From the NCBI GenBank assembly GCA_965370315.1, contig CBDUTO010000049.1, positions 1 to 28,190 on the forward strand: a DNA stretch of 28,190 nt, given 5' to 3'. This document shows positions 25,692-28,190 of the stretch, in pieces; within the stretch, counting starts at the first letter, position 1, and each line of letters opens with the position of its first letter. A model generated the notes under the pieces. The model saw only the letters and a program-made list of their open reading frames with translations. It was not told where the DNA came from and made no database searches. The position numbers were made by a program, and so were the translations under genes. This stretch comes from 1-14-2-50-31-20 sp965370315. GTDB lineage: Bacteria > Bacteroidota > Ignavibacteria > Ignavibacteriales > Melioribacteraceae.

Positions 25692-27980
25692 TTATTTTCC
25701 TTTCTCAAGAACTAGTTCAAAAGTCGTTCCCTTTCCTAACTCGCTACTAACATTTATTTCAGCATTATTTTCTTTTGTAAAATCATGACATAAAATTAGG
25801 CCTAACCCAGTGCCCTTCTCATTATTTGTTCCTAACTCTCTATAGTTGGAACTTTCATCAAATAGTTTTTTAAGATTTTCTTTCTTAATTCCAACACCCT
25901 CATCAATTACTTTTAATGATATTATTCCATTTTGTTCTTTAGCTTTAACTATTATTTTTCCACCATTACTAGTAAACTTGATTGCATTGGATAAAAGATT
26001 TCTAACTATTGTACTAAACATGAATTGGTCAAAAACAATTAATACCGATTTTGGTATATCTATTTCAATAGTTATATTTTTATCTTTTGCACTTGAATAG
26101 AAAAGTACAACAACTTCTGAAACTGATTGATGCAGAAAAATATTTGCTTTATTTGATTTAAGTTTTCCGGTTTGAGAGTTTGCCCAGAATAGTAAGTTTT
26201 CTAAAAGAGAAAACAATTTTCTCGAATCATTGGAAATAATTTCTATCAATTCTTTATTATCTTTATCACTCATTTCGTCAAAATCTAAATGCAACATTTC
26301 GGTAGCACCCAATAAGGTATTAAATGGATTCTTTAAATCATGAGAAATTATTGAGAAAAACTTATCTTTTGTCGAATTTGATTGTTGAAACAATTTATTT
26401 GTTTCATTTAATTTAAGATTTATTATTTCAACTTCCCTTTTAGCCTTCTCGAGGGCAGTGTTTCTCTTTTTCCGCTCTGTATTTCGATAGATTAAATATA
26501 TAATAACAAAAAAAGAAAATATTGAAATAGTGATAATTAATAATTTATCTCTTTTCTGGTTCTCCAATTCTAATATCTGAATTTTATTTATATGCTGAAG
26601 TTCATTGTTTTTTTTCTCTTTTTGATCAACTTCATATTTTTCTTTTGTATCGGAAAGAATTCGAAGACCATTTTCATTAAAGAGACTATCTTTAAGAGCT
26701 TCATATTTACGTAAGAAAATTACTGTTGTTTTATAATCTCTTAAATTCTCATGGGCTATCGCTTGAAGTTCATATATTTTGAGTTTACTTTCAGCAAAAT
26801 TGCCCTCCTCAGCAAATCCAAAAGCCTTCTCTAAGTTTTCTCTTACCTGATCATTATTTCCTTGATTAATTTGAATTCTACAATAATTAATCAGTGACTC
26901 TGTCTGAGTTAATCTTAATCTATTATTCATACTAATTTTGTAAGCTTTTAAGAATTTCTTTCTCGCCAACTCGTATTCATTGGTTAATAAATAAACCTCC
27001 CCAATTTTATTTAATATTTTCGCTATCCCATTTTTATCTTTTAGTTGTCCATAAAATTTCATTGATTTGTTGTAATACTCTAAAGCCTCTATATACATTT
27101 TCTTTTTAAGACTAAGATCACCATAATTTAAGTATGAATATCCTTCACCAAGAATACTTGGTGTTGCTTTTGCACTTTTAAGTCCGTCTTCAATATATTT
27201 TTCAGCTAAAGCAATATCATTCAATCCAAGATACAACAAAGCCACATTATTTAGTGTAAGCGATGAACTTACTTCTAAATACTTGCTTTGAACTTTTAGT
27301 GCTTCAAGATAATATTCCAAAGCAAGAATATTATTTTTCAAATTCCAGTATGATGATCCCATGCTATTAAGGGAGCGATTTATTCTTTTATAATTATTTT
27401 GTTTTCGATGAATTTTTAACCCAAGTTTATAGTATTTAATTGCATTTACAAACTCACCCTTTTTCCAAAATATTGCACCAATAGAATTGTATAAATATCC
27501 TATGGCTGAAGTATCCCTAACAAGTTCACCATTCTCCATTGCAATAGTATAGAATACATTTGCAGAATCAAATTGGTACAGATTTGAAAATACTTGCCCA
27601 AGATTTGTCGCAAAATTCATCTTCCAAGTTAAATTGCTAGTAATATCAGCAAGATTAAACCCATTTTCATAATATATTTTGGCAGAATCAAATTTTGATT
27701 GGTGAAAATAACCTGCTCCAATATTATAGGAAGACTGAATTAACCCAAATTCATAGTTTGCCATTTGCGACAATTCATAACATTTTCTCCCTATCTCCAA
27801 TCGTAATTCCGGGCTATTCCTACCCAAACTAAGTGCATGTTTATTTAGTGAGTCTATTTTCGCCGTTCCTCTTATGTTCTTAAATAGATAAATATCATTT
27901 AGAGTATCTTGGTATAACGTAGCTGAAAAGGCTAATGTTGATACTAAACTGAAGAAAAATATTTTTTTTATTATACCCAT
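25692..27980 (-). CDS. TPR sensor histidine kinase (paralogue 2)
   Basis: 762 residues with the same plan as its downstream neighbour: signal peptide (about 1-20), periplasmic TPR array (about 35-430), transmembrane helix (about 479-498), HisKA with H547 in FSIISHDLKNPF, N box RNLLSNAIKFT (660-670), G1 DEGVGI (693-698) and G2 GTGLGL (723-728). The kinase core is near-identical to paralogue 1 in places, whereas the TPR sensor part has diverged strongly, suggesting different inputs feeding a shared or similar output. It has no receiver domain. The 154-base gap to paralogue 1 shows no clear terminator, so co-transcription is possible. The ATG at 27980 lacks a Shine-Dalgarno. Confidence 0.9.
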   Translation of the reverse strand: MGIIKKIFFFSLVSTLAFSATLYQDTLNDIYLFKNIRGTAKIDSLNKHALSLGRNSPELRLEIGRKCYELSQMANYEFGLIQSSYNIGAGYFHQSKFDSAKIYYENGFNLADITSNLTWKMNFATNLGQVFSNLYQFDSANVFYTIAMENGELVRDTSAIGYLYNSIGAIFWKKGEFVNAIKYYKLGLKIHRKQNNYKRINRSLNSMGSSYWNLKNNILALEYYLEALKVQSKYLEVSSSLTLNNVALLYLGLNDIALAEKYIEDGLKSAKATPSILGEGYSYLNYGDLSLKKKMYIEALEYYNKSMKFYGQLKDKNGIAKILNKIGEVYLLTNEYELARKKFLKAYKISMNNRLRLTQTESLINYCRIQINQGNNDQVRENLEKAFGFAEEGNFAESKLKIYELQAIAHENLRDYKTTVIFLRKYEALKDSLFNENGLRILSDTKEKYEVDQKEKKNNELQHINKIQILELENQKRDKLLIITISIFSFFVIIYLIYRNTERKKRNTALEKAKREVEIINLKLNETNKLFQQSNSTKDKFFSIISHDLKNPFNTLLGATEMLHLDFDEMSDKDNKELIEIISNDSRKLFSLLENLLFWANSQTGKLKSNKANIFLHQSVSEVVVLFYSSAKDKNITIEIDIPKSVLIVFDQFMFSTIVRNLLSNAIKFTSNGGKIIVKAKEQNGIISLKVIDEGVGIKKENLKKLFDESSNYRELGTNNEKGTGLGLILCHDFTKENNAEINVSSELGKGTTFELVLEKGK

Positions 27981-28190
27981 TATTCAAAATTGTTTTAATA
28001 GAACTTTATGCAATTCTACACTTAGAATTAACTGTTATTGGAATCCGCCTTTAAAATAAAGGGAGCACACAAATTACTATCGAAAAAAATTTTCGTTTGT
28101 TAAAAAAAAACAATTGAATGGGGAAAAAACAGCATATTAATTCCAAACAAAGAGGAACATACTTAAATTATGAATACCATCTAAAATATG
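27981..28190. other. Intergenic sequence upstream of kinase paralogue 2
   Basis: 210 bases to the window edge, AT-rich with A- and T-tracts near 28081-28111. No convincing gene, RNA fold or terminator. It probably holds the promoter of the minus-strand kinase, but I cannot point to a consensus box. Confidence 0.5.

Noticed and set aside
23225..27980. Hybrid kinases with receiver domains
   Set aside because: Both proteins end right after HATPase_c; no receiver Asp motif is present.

Overview
The window is AT-rich bacterial chromosome, densely coded on both strands in the standard genetic code. Several features point to the Bacteroidota/Ignavibacteriota/Chlorobi (FCB) side of the tree: many TPR proteins, TPR-fronted histidine kinases with a SIISHDLKNPFNTL phosphoacceptor box, Shine-Dalgarno sites that are often weak or missing, and a ~600-residue nitronate-monooxygenase-like family I recall mainly from that group. 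This placement is inference; there is no rRNA or other marker here. I see no tRNA, rRNA, CRISPR array, insertion sequence or prophage gene.

Layout. (1) 1-2306: the 3' end of a DUF4212 symporter small subunit with an unusually long insert, then its SSS-family sodium:solute (acetate-type) symporter and a strong terminator. (2) 2392-5301: a large sensor, sCache_2-PAS-PAS-CBS-CBS-DUF294 nucleotidyltransferase, probably the regulator of that symporter. (3) 5302-7832: a TIM-barrel sugar-phosphate isomerase/epimerase-like gene on the minus strand, a two-gene plus-strand unit (membrane-anchored TPR protein, DUF1801 protein), and small repeats. (4) 7833-11476, minus: a DeaD-type RNA helicase followed by an uncharacterised nitronate-monooxygenase-like protein. 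(5) 11728-13521: a secreted TPR protein and a divergent HD-domain phosphohydrolase. (6) 13579-17630, minus: a FabK/nitronate monooxygenase-like flavoprotein whose end overlaps a zinc-ribbon/B-box/DUF2007 protein, then dxr and rseP. (7) 17771-21694, plus: a 1307-residue protein with an N-terminal helical repeat region, a beta-rich middle domain and three tandem CbxX/CfxQ-type AAA+ modules, the third with broken catalytic motifs. (8) 21758-27980, minus: a saccharopine dehydrogenase-like enzyme and two tandem paralogous TPR sensor histidine kinases with no response regulator in the window.

How the genes relate. Regions 1 and 2 make a plausible functional unit: a two-subunit carboxylate/Na+ symporter with a membrane sensor whose sCache_2 domain is of a type known to bind short carboxylates. 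dxr (MEP isoprenoid pathway) and rseP (site-2 protease) are a common bacterial pair. The triple-AAA protein is the most unusual gene and has no neighbour that explains it. The twin kinases look like a local duplication whose kinase halves are still being homogenised at DNA level.
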